Positions 17,891 to 28,893 are shown, counted from the first letter of the stretch. The stretch: 64,000 nt of DNA from Ruminococcus sp. (GCA_020861185.1 JAJBSV010000008.1:186001-250000); one strand, 5' to 3'. The notes: generated from the sequence alone by a model not told the origin. A program made the numbers and translations.

Positions 17891-19849
17891 TCATCCTTCC
17901 TTTCTCAGTTCCGCTATCTTATCTCTTAAGTAAGCCGCCTGCTCGAAGTTAAGCTGTCTTGCGGCTTCTCTCATCTGCTTTGAAAGCTTGTCTATGAGTT
18001 CCATGCGTTCCTTCTTGGTGTAGTGAACGGCTTTCTTGTTGACGTCTTTCTTCGAGGAAATTTCGATAACATCATGGACGTCTTTTACTATGGTTTTTGG
18101 AGTTATACCATGCTGAATGTTATATTCTTCCTGAATAGCTCGGCGTCTTTCGGTCTCGGTGATAGCTTTTTCCATAGAATCCGTAACGCTGTCGGCGTAC
18201 ATGATGACTTTGCCGCCAGAGTTTCTTGCGGCTCTTCCTATTGTCTGGATTAAAGAACGCTCGCTTCTTAAGAACCCTTCTTTATCTGCATCCAGGATTG
18301 CAACAAGAGAAACCTCCGGAAGGTCCAAGCCTTCTCTGAGAAGATTAATTCCTACCAGAACGTCAAATTCACCGAGTCTTAAGTCTCTTATAATTTCCAT
18401 TCGCTCGATAGTGTCGATTGAGTGGTGCATGTATCTTACTCTGATGCCGAGCTTTTGGAGATATCCCGTCAGGTCTTCCGCCATTTTTACGGTAAGAGTG
18501 GTGACCAGAACGCGCTCATTCTTCTCGGCACGCTCGTTGATTTCGAGAACCAGATCGTCAATCTGTCCGGCAGTCGGCTTGACTTCAATCAGTGGGTCAA
18601 GAAGCCCCGTCGGGCGGATAATCTGCTCGACAACCTGCTCCGATTCTGAAAGTTCAAAGTCTCCGGGAGTCGCAGACACAAAGACTGCTTGGTCGCATCT
18701 TGAATAAAACTCGTCAAACGTAAGCGGGCGGTTGTCAAGTGCCGATGGAAGACGGAAGCCGTAATCCACAAGAGTCTGCTTTCTTGCTCTGTCTCCTGCG
18801 AACATTCCCCTTACCTGCGGTAGTGCAACGTGTGATTCATCCACTATGAGAAGAAAATCATCTGGGAAGAAGTCAAGAAGTGTGAAAGGAACCGCACCCG
18901 GTTCGCGTCTTGCAAGGACTCTTGAATAGTTTTCGATTCCACTGCAAAAACCGACCTCCTGTAGCATTTCCATGTCGTAGTTGACACGCTGTTCGATTCT
19001 CTGAGCCTCGATGAGCTTGTCCTGAGACTTGAAGAACTCAACCCTTTCGTGCATCTCATCCTCGATATCGTGAATTGCGGCGTTGAGTCTTTCTTTGCCG
19101 GTGATATAGTGAGATGCAGGAAAAATCGCAATGTGAAGAAGAGTCCTGACAGCTTCGCCGGTGACGACGTTGACTTCAGTAATTCTGTCGACCTCGTCAC
19201 CGAAGAATTCGATTCTTATAGCTGTTTCGTTATAGCTTGTCGGAAAAACGTCGACGGTGTCCCCTCTTACCCTGAAACGGTTTCTTTGAAAATCTATATC
19301 GTTTCTTTCGTATTGGATTGAGACAAGCTCGTGGATAAGGTCATCGCGTGATTTGGTCATGCCTTTACGGACAGAGACAATCATACTCTTGTACTCCTCT
19401 GGGTCGCCGAGAGAGTAGATGCAGGAAACACTTGCGACGATTACAACGTCACGCCTTTCGGTCAGTGCGGCTGTTGCGGAATGTCTTAAACGGTCGATTT
19501 CGTCATTGACATCCGAGTCTTTTTCGATATATACATCAGTTGCCGGGATATAAGCCTCAGGCTGGTAGTAATCGTAGTACGAAACAAAGAACTCTACCGC
19601 ACTATCGGGGAAAAATTCGCGAAGCTCCGAGCAAATCTGTGCCGCAAGGGTTTTATTGGGCTCCAACACAAGAGTCGGACGGTTGACGCCTGCGATGACG
19701 TTAGCCATCGTGAAGGTTTTTCCCGAGCCGGTAACGCCGAGAAGCGTCTGTTTTTTCATTCCGCTGTTTATACCATCCGAAAGCTTTTCAATCGCCTGAG
19801 GCTGGTCGCCGGTGGGCTTGTATTTACTTTTAAGCACGAATTTGTCCAT
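17891..19849 (-). CDS. uvrB: Excinuclease ABC subunit B
   Basis: 652 residues. Walker [14 protein letters not shown] near residue 40, beta-hairpin region [12 protein letters not shown] used for damage checking, DEAD-like box [10 protein letters not shown], helicase motif [11 protein letters not shown], and a C-terminal UVR domain ([17 protein letters not shown]) that binds UvrC. UvrB verifies the lesion handed over by UvrA. GGAGG lies 5 bp before the ATG. It is the first gene of the uvrBA operon, which has a promoter in the 146-bp gap upstream. Confidence 0.98.
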   Translation of the reverse strand: MDKFVLKSKYKPTGDQPQAIEKLSDGINSGMKKQTLLGVTGSGKTFTMANVIAGVNRPTLVLEPNKTLAAQICSELREFFPDSAVEFFVSYYDYYQPEAYIPATDVYIEKDSDVNDEIDRLRHSATAALTERRDVVIVASVSCIYSLGDPEEYKSMIVSVRKGMTKSRDDLIHELVSIQYERNDIDFQRNRFRVRGDTVDVFPTSYNETAIRIEFFGDEVDRITEVNVVTGEAVRTLLHIAIFPASHYITGKERLNAAIHDIEDEMHERVEFFKSQDKLIEAQRIEQRVNYDMEMLQEVGFCSGIENYSRVLARREPGAVPFTLLDFFPDDFLLIVDESHVALPQVRGMFAGDRARKQTLVDYGFRLPSALDNRPLTFDEFYSRCDQAVFVSATPGDFELSESEQVVEQIIRPTGLLDPLIEVKPTAGQIDDLVLEINERAEKNERVLVTTLTVKMAEDLTGYLQKLGIRVRYMHHSIDTIERMEIIRDLRLGEFDVLVGINLLREGLDLPEVSLVAILDADKEGFLRSERSLIQTIGRAARNSGGKVIMYADSVTDSMEKAITETERRRAIQEEYNIQHGITPKTIVKDVHDVIEISSKKDVNKKAVHYTKKERMELIDKLSKQMREAARQLNFEQAAYLRDKIAELRKEG

Positions 19850-19881
19850 AACAGCCTCCGAATATTGAAACGTTTGTTATT

Positions 19882-19910
19882 ATAGTATCACGTTACAGCT
19901 TAAATGTCAA
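19882..19910 (-). promoter_or_regulatory. Sigma-A promoter of uvrBA
   Basis: Minus strand TTGACA, 17 bp, TACTAT; a TATAAT three bases further on gives a 20-bp spacing instead. No clear LexA box was seen next to it. Confidence 0.5.
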
Positions 19911-19930
19911 TGGTGAAATTAAAGCACATG

Positions 19931-19969
19931 GAAAAATCAGGAGCCGCAATAAGCATTTCCTGATTTTTT
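19931..19969 (-). terminator. Terminator after the TSCPD gene
   Basis: 9-bp stem AAATCAGGA / TCCTGATTT with a 15-base loop and T5 on the minus strand. Confidence 0.55.
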
Positions 19970-19995
19970 CTTGAGTGAAGTTCCGAGTCTGAAAA

Positions 19996-20238
19996 TCAAA
20001 GCGCAGATTTAAGAGCCTGAGCGAACTGATCGGGGCAGGATGTGTTTTTTGCACCGCACTTGATTCCTTCGAGCTTTGCAATCGCATCCTCGACCTTCAT
20101 GCCCTTTACAAGGCTTGAAATGCCCTTAAGGTTGCCGTTGCAACCGCCGACGAAGGAAACGTCGCCGATAACGCCGTCTTCGACCTCGAAATTAATCTGT
20201 CTTGAGCAGGTTCCTTTTGTCTGATAGGTATAAGTCAT
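19996..20238 (-). CDS. TIGR03905 family TSCPD domain protein
   Basis: 80 residues. It has the conserved pattern CSRQINFEVEDGVI, FVGGCNGNLKGIS and TSCPDQ of the TSCPD family (TIGR03905). Members are stand-alone relatives of a domain found at the C-terminus of B12-dependent ribonucleotide reductases; their own function is not established. AAGGAG precedes the ATG. It lies 36 bp downstream of the pseudouridine synthase gene and may be on the same transcript. Confidence 0.85.
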   Translation of the reverse strand: MTYTYQTKGTCSRQINFEVEDGVIGDVSFVGGCNGNLKGISSLVKGMKVEDAIAKLEGIKCGAKNTSCPDQFAQALKSAL

Positions 20239-20274
20239 TTTTGTTACTCCTTACTTTTATACAAATTGTATTTT

Positions 20275-21234
20275 TTACTTGTAGTCGGGAAAGAATTTAT
20301 CCTGAAACCAAGCGGGTTTTGCGGTGAATTCCCTGCCTTCGAGATATGCAAGGCTTCCGCCTATGTCTCCGAGCTCGAATTTCAGGTTGTGTGCTTGAAG
20401 CGCCTGAGTTTTTACTGAGTATTTTCTGTTGATTTCGCCCAAGCCATACTTTCCGTCACCCAAAACAGGATGTCCGATATGAGCCATATGCGCTCTTATC
20501 TGATGAGTTCTGCCGGTGATGAGGTCAATCTCACATAGTGACAAATCGCCGTTTGTTGCGAGAACTCTGTAGCCGGTGATAATCTCTTTTGAGTGATATA
20601 CGGACTTATCGTAAACACTGACGGTATTCTCGGATTCGTTTTTGGTGAGGTAAGCTTTTACTACAGCTTCTTTCGGCTTTGGTTCACCTATTACAGCGCA
20701 GAGATACTTTTTCTTGATTCGCCTTTCTTTGACGGCTTGATTCAGGATTCGGAGGCTTTCTGCGTTCTTGGCACAGATTACAAGCCCTTCGGTGTTCCTG
20801 TCGAGACGATTGCAGAGAGACGGAGCGAAGCTCGCTTCCTCTTCGGGGTTATACTCCCCTTTTTCGTAGAGATATTTCTTGATGCGATTTATGAGTGTGT
20901 CGACGGTGTTCTCATCATCTTCATGAACGACAAGCCCACATGGTTTATCAACTATCAGTATATTTTCGTCTTCGTAGACGGGTTCTATCTTACTGCTGAC
21001 GAGGAGAAAATCACTTTCGGAAGGTGCCTCGAAGAACTCATCATTGATGTAAAGCTCTAAGATGTCGCCTTCTTTGAGTCTCGTTGATATTTCGCACCTT
21101 GAGTGATTCAGTTTTATCCTCTTGATGCGGATATATTTGTACATAAGCGACTGCGGGAGCTTCGGGACGGCTTTTGTGATAAATTTATCCACCCGCTGAC
21201 CGGCATCGTTGCGGTTAATCTTGTAGCTCTTCAT
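20275..21234 (-). CDS. RluA family RNA pseudouridine synthase
   Basis: 319 residues. An S4-like N-terminus (GQRVDKFITKAVPKLPQS) precedes the catalytic domain with NRLDRNTEGLVI, which contains the active-site Asp (the usual HRLD is NRLD here), and GRTHQIRAHMAHIGHPVLGD near the C-terminus. Such enzymes turn uridine into pseudouridine in 23S rRNA or tRNA; the exact target is not predictable. GAGGTATGAT precedes the ATG, and a TTGACA-N17-TAAAAT promoter lies upstream. Confidence 0.9.
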   Translation of the reverse strand: MKSYKINRNDAGQRVDKFITKAVPKLPQSLMYKYIRIKRIKLNHSRCEISTRLKEGDILELYINDEFFEAPSESDFLLVSSKIEPVYEDENILIVDKPCGLVVHEDDENTVDTLINRIKKYLYEKGEYNPEEEASFAPSLCNRLDRNTEGLVICAKNAESLRILNQAVKERRIKKKYLCAVIGEPKPKEAVVKAYLTKNESENTVSVYDKSVYHSKEIITGYRVLATNGDLSLCEIDLITGRTHQIRAHMAHIGHPVLGDGKYGLGEINRKYSVKTQALQAHNLKFELGDIGGSLAYLEGREFTAKPAWFQDKFFPDYK

Positions 21235-21264
21235 ATCATACCTCGAAATCTTCTCTACAAGAAT

Positions 21265-21293
21265 ATTTTACTCGATTCGACGGCTCTTGTCAA
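21265..21293 (-). promoter_or_regulatory. Sigma-A promoter of the RluA-type gene
   Basis: Minus strand TTGACA, 17 bp, TAAAAT, ending 30 bp before the gene. Confidence 0.65.
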
Positions 21294-21353
21294 CCGTTTT
21301 GTTAGAGTAATGATGCCCGACAAATCTTAATCTTTTTGTAACCGTTTTGTATC

Positions 21354-21382
21354 TTGAAAAGTGCCATGCCGTATGGTAAAAT
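21354..21382 (+). promoter_or_regulatory. Sigma-A promoter of the CotH-like lipoprotein gene
   Basis: TTGAAA, 17 bp, TAAAAT. An 11-bp direct repeat AACCGTTTTGT (21292-21302 and 21340-21350) lies upstream, and the 11-mer AAATCTTAATC (21322-21332) also found before the ABC operon at 63 kb lies between the two copies. Confidence 0.6.
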
Positions 21383-21445
21383 GTAGACTGATATCGAAAA
21401 GAAAGATAACTGGCTTGTCCGATTTATATTAAGGAAGTATTGAAA

Positions 21446-23077
21446 ATGAATGACAAAAGAAGGATTATGGCGGTAGTGTGTGCCGTGGTAGTTCTCACGA
21501 GCAGTATGACTGCTTGCACTCGAACCGAAATATCTGATATAAGTGAAAGTACGACCACAACAGCCTCATCATCTGAAGAAGTTACAACCGTATCCGAAAA
21601 CGTACCGTCCTATGTAGTCACACAATCCGATTCTACAACGGCGACCGAGGCTGTTACCGGTGATTCCGGTCTGATTGTGGATGACTACACCGAAGATTTC
21701 ACATATGACAGCCTGACTCCTGACGATTTATATGAGATGTATGGACTCTCAAGAAGTGAACGGAGCAGCTTCTACTCACAGATTTGCGAAGAATGCGAGC
21801 TTCCGATTATTTCCGTCTCAACGGAAAATGAGCAGGAGGTTCTATCGCTTGATGAGTATGTGAACTGCATTGTTGAGATTATGAACTGCGATTCCGAGTA
21901 TGTCATGGATGCGACGGAAGCTCAGATCAGGGTCAGAGGCAATGCCAGCGCATACTATGGTGACGTAGACCAGATAAGAGCCAACGGTGCACCCTACCGA
22001 ATCAAGTTTACGAAGAAGCAGTCTGTTCTTGGACTGAATGACGGGGCAAAATGCAAATCCTGGGTGCTTCTGAAGACCTATAATTACGGCGTAAGAGACC
22101 ATCTTGCATTTACTCTTGCGGCGGCAATTAACGCAGGGATGTATTACGTCTCCGATTCCACCTTCGTGCAGGTATATGTCAACGAAGAGTACATGGGTAT
22201 ATATCTTCTCTGTGAACAGACTCAGGAGAACGAGAACAGAGTTGCAATCACCGAAGCCGAGGAAGGCTATACCGGAACGGATATAGGCTACCTCGTAGAG
22301 CTCGACAACTACTCAAGCGACGAAACATGGAGATTTCTCCTGAATTACAATAATGAGTCGATAACAGATGTATACGGAACTACAAGGGTTCCTGTAAAGT
22401 ACTACTATACTGTAAGAAACGATCTGTATTCAGAAGAACAGCTCGACTTTATCGAAAGATATTTTGAGGTCTGCTACGAGGTTGCGATGCGTGCGATAAA
22501 ATATGGCGAATATTACCGTGTTGACAGAGTCGACGATGATTTTACACTGACTCTGGCGCAGGACGAGTTTGAGTCAGCGTATGATTGCATATCTCAGGTT
22601 ATGGATATTGAGTCGTTTGTGGATATGTACATCACCTACGAGATTGTGAACGACCAGGATGTTGGCGGAGGAAGCTTCTTCTTTGCGGTTGATTTCAGCG
22701 AAAATTCGATTTATCCCGTACTTACCTGTGTGGCACCTTGGGATTTCAGCTGGGCATACGGCGACTACAGCTCGGATGCAGACGGCGGACTTTATGCGGC
22801 GAAGTTCAAGGATGACTATTTCGTCGACAACTGGGGCGACCGTTCGAATCCGTGGCTTATACTCCTCTACTCTGCCGACTGGTTCCAGGAGCTTGTAAGC
22901 GAGAAATGGCAGGAAAGATATTCATATATCTTAGAAGCTCTGGACGAGGTAACGGAAACCGTTGAGACCTATTCGGATGATTTCGACAAGGACGGAAAGA
23001 GTCGTTCTTCAAGTGCACTCGCAACAATAAGATGGACAAGAAACAGAGTTGAGTATCTGAATACACTCTGGGGATGA
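21446..23077 (+). CDS. CotH-kinase family lipoprotein
   Basis: 543 residues. The signal ends in a lipobox-like MTAC near residue 25, followed by a Ser/Thr/Glu-rich linker of about 60 residues. The CotH kinase domain spans about 150-530, with IRVRGNASAYY, YRIKFTKKQSVLGL, WVLLKTYNYG, LCEQTQENENR and, later, CVAPWDFSWAYG, which carries the Asp motif of the atypical kinase fold. CotH phosphorylates spore coat proteins in Bacillus, and CotH modules are common in surface proteins of ruminococci; this lipid-anchored form is probably not a coat protein. AAGGAAG suits the ATG at 21446 better than the TTG at 21440. Confidence 0.85.
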   Translation: MNDKRRIMAVVCAVVVLTSSMTACTRTEISDISESTTTTASSSEEVTTVSENVPSYVVTQSDSTTATEAVTGDSGLIVDDYTEDFTYDSLTPDDLYEMYGLSRSERSSFYSQICEECELPIISVSTENEQEVLSLDEYVNCIVEIMNCDSEYVMDATEAQIRVRGNASAYYGDVDQIRANGAPYRIKFTKKQSVLGLNDGAKCKSWVLLKTYNYGVRDHLAFTLAAAINAGMYYVSDSTFVQVYVNEEYMGIYLLCEQTQENENRVAITEAEEGYTGTDIGYLVELDNYSSDETWRFLLNYNNESITDVYGTTRVPVKYYYTVRNDLYSEEQLDFIERYFEVCYEVAMRAIKYGEYYRVDRVDDDFTLTLAQDEFESAYDCISQVMDIESFVDMYITYEIVNDQDVGGGSFFFAVDFSENSIYPVLTCVAPWDFSWAYGDYSSDADGGLYAAKFKDDYFVDNWGDRSNPWLILLYSADWFQELVSEKWQERYSYILEALDEVTETVETYSDDFDKDGKSRSSSALATIRWTRNRVEYLNTLWG

Positions 23078-23112
23078 CTTCCCTATCCCAAATATAGCAT
23101 AAAATATGCCAT

Positions 23113-23146
23113 AAAAAGAATGCCCCCGAAAGGAGGCATTCTTTTC
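23113..23146. terminator. Bidirectional terminator, CotH gene and secreted protein gene
   Basis: Stem AAAGAATGCC / GGCATTCTTT plus two more G-C pairs, closed by a GAAA tetraloop, with T and A tracts on both sides. Confidence 0.8.
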
Positions 23147-23170
23147 AGTTGTCTTATCGGAGTTCCGAAA

Positions 23171-23836
23171 TTATCTTCTCTTGGAAGCTACAACAGCAGC
23201 AGCAGCTACAGCCATCGGGAGAACAGCCAGAACAACGCCGGTGTCAGCATTGGTAGTGGTAGCAGTGGTCTCTTCGGTAGCCTCAGCGGTTTCCTCAGAA
23301 GCCTCAGCGGTCTCTTCGGTAGCATCGTCAGAAGACTCAGCAACTACTTCTTCGCCATCGGTAACGAGAGTTACAGAAGTGATGGTGAAGTTGTCAAGGT
23401 TAGTACCATAAGCGATACCCTTGAACATAAGAGCGTTAGCAACAGTGTCGCCATGACCATCATTGTCGTTCATTTCGAGGCTGATGGTGAATTCAAAATC
23501 GCCACCGCTGAAACCTTCTGCGTCAACAGAATTCCAGATAGCAGAGTCAGTGTTTGCACCATTTAAGAGCCAAACTCTGAAAGCGCCGTCAGAAGAACCC
23601 TTGATGGTAACAGTGACTGTCTCGCCGTAAGCAACCTCTACAGGAAGCAAAACGCTGAGAGCTTCTTCGCTGGAGTTGAGCCCGCCGTCAACAGCAGTTA
23701 CGTTGGTGCTTTCAGTAGCTCCATAGTAGCCGAGGTTGTCAAGAGAAAGCTCAACATCGTAGGTAGCTGCGAAGCAGGTTACAGAAAGAGCCATAACCAT
23801 TGCGACTGCCATGACAATTGCCAAAATTTTCTTCAT
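23171..23836 (-). CDS. Small secreted surface protein with NADTG-type C-terminus
   Basis: 221 residues, family not recognised. A signal peptide (residues 1-22, cut near CFA-ATY) is followed by a single beta-rich domain of about 130 residues resembling a carbohydrate-binding jelly roll (ETVTVTIKGSSDGAFRVWLL), a Glu/Ala/Thr linker, then NADTGVVLAVLPMAVAAAAV and KRR. That ending looks like a sorting signal: a motif, a hydrophobic helix and a basic tail. No dockerin or catalytic residues were found. AGGAGG precedes the ATG. Carbohydrate binding is only an inference. Confidence 0.7.
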   Translation of the reverse strand: MKKILAIVMAVAMVMALSVTCFAATYDVELSLDNLGYYGATESTNVTAVDGGLNSSEEALSVLLPVEVAYGETVTVTIKGSSDGAFRVWLLNGANTDSAIWNSVDAEGFSGGDFEFTISLEMNDNDGHGDTVANALMFKGIAYGTNLDNFTITSVTLVTDGEEVVAESSDDATEETAEASEETAEATEETTATTTNADTGVVLAVLPMAVAAAAVVASKRR

Positions 23837-23877
23837 GTTATTTTCCTCCTAATATAATATGGTTTTTAACCGTATTC

Positions 23878-23906
23878 ATTATAGCATTTGCACAATCACA
23901 TGTCAA
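23878..23906 (-). promoter_or_regulatory. Sigma-A promoter of the small secreted protein gene
   Basis: Minus strand consensus-like TTGACA, 17 bp, TATAAT, followed by an AGGAGG ribosome binding site, suggesting strong expression. Confidence 0.75.
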
Positions 23907-23997
23907 CACTTTTTCGAAGAACAGCAAAAATCATCGCCTCTACTTATAAAAATGACTTATACCACGCCATTTATGTGAAAGTTCAGAAAAAAAGCTA

Positions 23998-24026
23998 TTG
24001 ACAGATTGCAAAAATACGGCTATAAT
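23998..24026 (+). promoter_or_regulatory. Consensus promoter of tRNA-Pro
   Basis: TTGACA, 17 bp, TATAAT: both boxes match the sigma-A consensus exactly. It lies 18 bp before the tRNA. Confidence 0.85.
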
Positions 24027-24044
24027 ACATGATGTCAATTCAAA

Positions 24045-24121
24045 CGGGATGTGGCTCAGTTTGGTAGAGCGCCTGCTTTGGGAGCAGGATGCCGCAGGTT
24101 CGAGTCCTGTCATCCCGACCA
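24045..24121 (+). tRNA. tRNA-Pro (anticodon TGG)
   Basis: Acceptor arms CGGGATG and CATCCCG, anticodon stem CCTGC/GCAGG around loop TTTGGGA (anticodon TGG), T-arm GGTTCGAGTCC and an encoded CCA end. It is followed by a bidirectional terminator. Confidence 0.97.
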
Positions 24122-24138
24122 TCGTCGTCGCGGACGAC

Positions 24139-24172
24139 AAAAAGCCGACAGTTTTTGCGCTGTCGGCTTTTA
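24139..24172. terminator. Bidirectional terminator between tRNA-Pro and fhs
   Basis: 11-bp stem AAAGCCGACAG / CTGTCGGCTTT with an 8-base loop and T/A tracts on both sides. Confidence 0.85.
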
Positions 24173-24180
24173 TTATTTGC

Positions 24181-25851
24181 TTAGAAGAGTCCTGTTATTA
24201 CTCCGTCTGAGGTTACGTCTATTCTTTCTGCCGCAGGAGATTTCGGAAGACCCGGCATGGTCATTATGTCCCCTGTCAGGACAACAACGAAGCCCGCACC
24301 GGCTGAAACCTTCACATTTTTGACCGTGACGGTGAAGTTTTCGGGTGCTCCAAGCTTTGTCGGGTCATCGGAGAATGAGTACTGGGTTTTCGCAATGCAA
24401 ACCGGAAGCTTTCCAAAACCAAGCTCAGTAAGTCTTGCGAGCTCTTTCTTCGCCGCAGGAAGATAAGTAACATCGTTTCCTCCATAGACCTTCGTTACAA
24501 CGGCGTTAATCTTCTCCTCAAGACTCATGTCATCAGAGTAGCTGAATGTGAAGTTCGGAGTCTCTTCCTCGCAAAGTCTGACAACTTCGTTGGCGAGTTC
24601 GATTCCACCTTCCCCGCCCTTTGCCCAGACATCGGAGAGAACGGTGTTGACGCCGAGCTTGCGGCATTCTTCAATAACGAGATTTACCTCGGCATCCGTA
24701 TCTGTCGGGAATCTGTTTACTGCGACTACGGAAGGCAAACCGTAGACATTCTTGATATTGGAGACATGTCTTAAGAGATTCGGAAGACCTTTCTTCAAAG
24801 CATCCAAATCTTCCTTGCCGAGCTCGGTCTTAGCAAGACCACCGTGCATCTTAAGCGCTCTCACGGTCGCGACTATTACAACCGCCGAAGGCGTAAGTCC
24901 TGCCATACGGCACTTGATGTCAAGGAACTTCTCAGCGCCCAAATCAGCGCCGAAGCCGGCTTCCGTTACGGCATAATCGCCAAGCTTCATTGCGAGCTTT
25001 GTTGCCAGAACTGAATTGCAACCATGCGCAATATTCGCAAAAGGTCCGCCGTGGACAAGTGCAGGAGTGTGCTCAAGAGTCTGAACGAGATTCGGCTTCA
25101 GGGCATCCTTGAGAAGAGCCGCCATTGCGCCTACTGCCTTGAGCTGAGAAGCGGTTACAGGTTCTCCGGAATAGGTATAGCCGACTATGATTTTGCCAAG
25201 CCTGTCTTTCAGGTCGTCGATGGAACTTGCAAGGCAGAATACTGCCATAATTTCGCTTGCAACGGTTATATCGAAGCCATCCTCGCGGGGCGTGCCGTTG
25301 GGTTTTCCGCCTAAGCCGTCAACAATGAACCTTAGCTGACGGTCGTTCATGTCGACGCATCTTTTCCATGTGATTCTTCTCGGGTCGATTTCGAGGGCGT
25401 TCCCCTGCTGAATGTGGTTGTCAATCATAGCCGCAAGAAGATTGTTTGCGGCACCTATTGCGTGAAAGTCGCCGGTGAAATGGAGATTTATGTCCTCCAT
25501 CGGAACAACCTGAGCATATCCTCCGCCTGCGGCTCCGCCCTTGATTCCAAAAACGGGACCCAATGAAGGCTCTCTGAGAGCTACAACCGAGTTCTTCCCT
25601 ATTTTTCTTAGCCCGTCAGCAAGACCTATCGTTGTGGTGGTTTTGCCTTCACCGGCAGGTGTAGGAGTGATTGCTGTTACGAGAATAAGCTTGCCATTTT
25701 GTCTTGAATCGTCATTGATGATTTTCGGGTCGACCTTAGCCTTGTACTTTCCGTATTGCTCAATCGAATCCTCATCAATTCCGGCAATCTCGGCAATCTT
25801 GGTTATAGGAAGCATCTGAGATTCCTGAGCTATTTCGATGTCTGTTTTCAT
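24181..25851 (-). CDS. fhs: Formate-tetrahydrofolate ligase
   Basis: 556 residues, the standard length. The P-loop [13 protein letters not shown] lies near residue 65, with [19 protein letters not shown] and [12 protein letters not shown] following, all hallmarks of the family. It forms 10-formyl-THF from formate, ATP and THF in the cytoplasm. AGAGGTGA lies 5 bp before the ATG at 25851; the GTG at 25860 is part of that signal and is rejected as start. glyA lies 20 bp upstream, so the two C1-metabolism genes are probably co-transcribed. Confidence 0.97.
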   Translation of the reverse strand: MKTDIEIAQESQMLPITKIAEIAGIDEDSIEQYGKYKAKVDPKIINDDSRQNGKLILVTAITPTPAGEGKTTTTIGLADGLRKIGKNSVVALREPSLGPVFGIKGGAAGGGYAQVVPMEDINLHFTGDFHAIGAANNLLAAMIDNHIQQGNALEIDPRRITWKRCVDMNDRQLRFIVDGLGGKPNGTPREDGFDITVASEIMAVFCLASSIDDLKDRLGKIIVGYTYSGEPVTASQLKAVGAMAALLKDALKPNLVQTLEHTPALVHGGPFANIAHGCNSVLATKLAMKLGDYAVTEAGFGADLGAEKFLDIKCRMAGLTPSAVVIVATVRALKMHGGLAKTELGKEDLDALKKGLPNLLRHVSNIKNVYGLPSVVAVNRFPTDTDAEVNLVIEECRKLGVNTVLSDVWAKGGEGGIELANEVVRLCEEETPNFTFSYSDDMSLEEKINAVVTKVYGGNDVTYLPAAKKELARLTELGFGKLPVCIAKTQYSFSDDPTKLGAPENFTVTVKNVKVSAGAGFVVVLTGDIMTMPGLPKSPAAERIDVTSDGVITGLF

Positions 25852-25871
25852 ATCGTTCACCTCTCAGGAAA

Positions 25872-27110
25872 TTACTTGTCGTAAATCGGGAATTTCTCAC
25901 AAAGCGAGACAACCTCGTTTGTGATTCTTTCTTTATTTGCATCAAAATCGGTGATGCAGTCGTAAATCCAGCCGGCTATGAGCTTCATTTCGTTCTCGCC
26001 GAAGCCTCTGGTGGTTACAGCGGGAGTGCCAACTCTCAAGCCGCTTGTGATGAACGGGCTTTCGGGGTCATTGGGGATGGCGTTTTTGTTTGCCGTGATA
26101 TGAACCTCATCAAGACGGTGCTCAAGCTCTTTGCCGGTTACGCCTGTTCCTCTCAAATCAAGGAGCATAAGGTGGTTGTCGGTGCCTCCGGAAACAAGCT
26201 TGATACCATGAGCAGTGAATTCGCTTGCAAGTGTCTGTGCGTTTGCAACAATCTGCTTCTGATATTCTTTGAATTCGTCGGTAAGAGCTTCACCGAATGC
26301 GACAGCCTTTGCGGCTATGATGTGCATAAGAGGTCCGCCCTGTGTTCCGGGGAAGATTGCCTTGTCTATTGCCTTTGCATACTGCTCTTTGCAGAGGATA
26401 AGTCCGCCTCTGGGTCCTCTCAAGGTCTTATGGGTTGTGGTTGTTACAACATCGGCATAAGGAATCGGGCTCGGATGAAGACCTGCGGCGACGAGACCGG
26501 CGATGTGAGCCATGTCTACCATCAGATAAGCTCCGACTTCGTCAGCAATTTCGCGGAAACGCTTGAAGTCGATGATTCTCGGGTATGCGGAGGCGCCTGC
26601 AAGAATAAGCTTGGGCTTACACTCAAGAGCCAGACGCTCAACTTTATCGTAATCTATGGTCTGGGTCTCATTGGAAACGCCGTAAGGAACGATGTGGAAG
26701 TACTTGCCGGAAATGTTGACAGGTGAACCGTGTGAAAGGTGTCCTCCGTGAGCAAGGCTCATGGAAAGAACGGTATCGCCCGGCTGTAAAAGTGCAAAGA
26801 AGGTGGCGAGGTTTGCGTTTGCACCGCTGTGGGGCTGGACGTTTGCATGCTCCGCTCCGAAGAGCTTTTTTGCACGTTCTCTTGCGATTTCCTCGACTTC
26901 GTCGACATACTGGCATCCGCCGTAGTATCTCTTTGCGGGATAACCCTCGGCGTACTTGTTTGTGAGCACGCTTCCTGCCGCCAAAAGCACTCCTTCGGAA
27001 ACGATATTTTCCGAGGCGATAAGCTCGATGCTGTGGCGCTGGCGGTTAAGCTCCCGCTCACATGATGCGGCTACCTCCGGATCAAAGTTTTTCAGCTCTT
27101 CAAAAAACAT
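25872..27110 (-). CDS. glyA: Serine hydroxymethyltransferase
   Basis: 412 residues. [26 protein letters not shown] and the pyridoxal-phosphate lysine motif [14 protein letters not shown] identify the enzyme, which converts serine and THF to glycine and methylene-THF. The long open frame continues upstream, but AAAGGAG sits 8 bp before the ATG at 27110 and the protein begins [13 protein letters not shown] as in relatives. It is 19 bp downstream of the Na/Pi transporter gene and 20 bp upstream of fhs. Confidence 0.97.
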   Translation of the reverse strand: MFFEELKNFDPEVAASCERELNRQRHSIELIASENIVSEGVLLAAGSVLTNKYAEGYPAKRYYGGCQYVDEVEEIARERAKKLFGAEHANVQPHSGANANLATFFALLQPGDTVLSMSLAHGGHLSHGSPVNISGKYFHIVPYGVSNETQTIDYDKVERLALECKPKLILAGASAYPRIIDFKRFREIADEVGAYLMVDMAHIAGLVAAGLHPSPIPYADVVTTTTHKTLRGPRGGLILCKEQYAKAIDKAIFPGTQGGPLMHIIAAKAVAFGEALTDEFKEYQKQIVANAQTLASEFTAHGIKLVSGGTDNHLMLLDLRGTGVTGKELEHRLDEVHITANKNAIPNDPESPFITSGLRVGTPAVTTRGFGENEMKLIAGWIYDCITDFDANKERITNEVVSLCEKFPIYDK

Positions 27111-27129
27111 GGTGATTGCTCCTTTGCAT

Positions 27130-28893
27130 TTATTTACTCTTTGCGACAGCAAAAAGATATTTCTTTCTGTAGTCGTCAAGATTTTGTTTGAATTCTGGCG
27201 AATCGGGAATCTGTGCGACGTATGTATGCCCTTCCGCGTTCAAGTCATAACTAAGGACGGAAAGCGCTATATTCGAGCAGTGGTCGGCGACTCTCTCAAA
27301 GTTTGTGAGAAGATCACTGTAGACGAATCCCGTAACTATCGTGCATGCACCCGACTGTACACGCTCGATATGATTGTTCTTGATAACTTTGGACATTTCG
27401 TCGATGGTTTCTTCGAGCGGTTCGACTTTAACTGCCAGATCGCGTCTTCTCTCGACGAATGCGGACGATGCAAGATTGATAATCTCACTGACGGCATCCG
27501 TGAGAGTTTGCAACTCCATTGCCGCCTCATCGGAGAATACAATCTTTTTATCGTGAATCTCTTCGGCATTCTCGGCAATATTTGCCGCATGATCGCTTAT
27601 TCTCTCGAAGTCACCTATAACGCTCAGAAGCTCACTTGAAATAGCCTGTTGCTTCTCGTCCATGACGTTCTTTCCTATCTTGACGAGATAGTTCCCGAGC
27701 TTGTCCTCATATTTGTCGCAGAGGGATTCTTTCTCGGCAACCTTCTGGTATTTTGACTTGTCATATTCGGTTATGAGCCTGATTGCACGGAATATGTTCT
27801 TTCTTGCAATATCGCACATTTTGAGGGCGGCTTTTCGGCTGACTTCGATTGCGGCGGGAACATAGTCAAGAAGGTTTTCATCGAGAGAGTCAATCTCGCT
27901 CGTATCTTCACTCTCTGAAGGGTCGGGCTTGATTACGATATAGCAAATCTTTTCGATAAGCTTGCTCATTGGGAGGAGGACAACCATGCCGACTATGCTT
28001 ATTACAGAGTTCATAAGTGCGATGCCGGTTGTAGTTGCACTCTCGTTCATAAATGAAAGCCCTCCGGCGATTGCGTTTATGGGAAGAATGACAATACAAG
28101 CGAGTATGGCTGTGAGTATATTCGCTATGAGATATACCAAAGCCGTTCTCTTTGAGTTTTTGTTCTTCCCTATCATTGCAATCAGAACGGGAGAGCTTGC
28201 GCCTATTTTTATACCTAAAATCAAAGGGAGGCAGACACTGTACGGAATTACAACCGATGTACAGAGTGCCTGCAAGATGCCGACGCCGGCGGAGCACGAC
28301 TGAATAACAGCCGCAACAAATATGCCTGCAAGAATGCCGAGAACCGGGTTCTTGAACAAAAGAAGTATATTCTGGAAGGCTTCACTTTCTTTTAACGGAT
28401 CGGCGGAATCGCTTATAAGAGACATTGACAAAAGAATGGTACCGAGCCCCAGAAGGACAAGACCGATACTTTTGGTCGAATTCTTACTTGTGAACGTATA
28501 AAGAACTGCGCCAATAGTCGCAAATATAGCTATGAGCACTTCGGTAGAAAGGAGCTGACTGGCAACACTTTCGGAACCGGAAATGGAAAGAATCCAGCCG
28601 GTCATTGTGGTACCGATATTAGTACCGAGAACAATCGGGATAGCCTGAGTGAGGGTCATCATTCCGGCGCTTACGAAGCTTATAACCATAACGGTCGTGG
28701 CACCGGAAGATTGAATTACGGCAGTTACCAAAATTCCAAGGAAGAAGCCTTTGATGGCAGGAGAAGAAAGCCTGAACAGGATTCCTTCCATCCTGTTTCC
28801 GGCAAGGCTTTTAAGCCCGTTTCCCATTGTTTCCATTCCAAAGAGGAAGAACGCCACTCCACCGATAAGAGAAATAATATGAGCTAAGTCCAT
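27130..28893 (-). CDS. Na/Pi cotransporter family protein with PhoU-like domain
   Basis: 587 residues. The N-terminal half is a polytopic membrane domain carrying the two inverted QSS motifs of the NptA/PiT-II family ([13 protein letters not shown] near residue 62 and [11 protein letters not shown] near 200). The C-terminal half from about 340 is helical and PhoU-like ([20 protein letters not shown]). It probably takes up or exports phosphate with sodium. AAAGGA precedes the ATG and a sigma-A promoter lies 75 bp upstream. It is the first gene of a probable unit with glyA and fhs. Confidence 0.92.
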   Translation of the reverse strand: MDLAHIISLIGGVAFFLFGMETMGNGLKSLAGNRMEGILFRLSSPAIKGFFLGILVTAVIQSSGATTVMVISFVSAGMMTLTQAIPIVLGTNIGTTMTGWILSISGSESVASQLLSTEVLIAIFATIGAVLYTFTSKNSTKSIGLVLLGLGTILLSMSLISDSADPLKESEAFQNILLLFKNPVLGILAGIFVAAVIQSCSAGVGILQALCTSVVIPYSVCLPLILGIKIGASSPVLIAMIGKNKNSKRTALVYLIANILTAILACIVILPINAIAGGLSFMNESATTTGIALMNSVISIVGMVVLLPMSKLIEKICYIVIKPDPSESEDTSEIDSLDENLLDYVPAAIEVSRKAALKMCDIARKNIFRAIRLITEYDKSKYQKVAEKESLCDKYEDKLGNYLVKIGKNVMDEKQQAISSELLSVIGDFERISDHAANIAENAEEIHDKKIVFSDEAAMELQTLTDAVSEIINLASSAFVERRRDLAVKVEPLEETIDEMSKVIKNNHIERVQSGACTIVTGFVYSDLLTNFERVADHCSNIALSVLSYDLNAEGHTYVAQIPDSPEFKQNLDDYRKKYLFAVAKSK

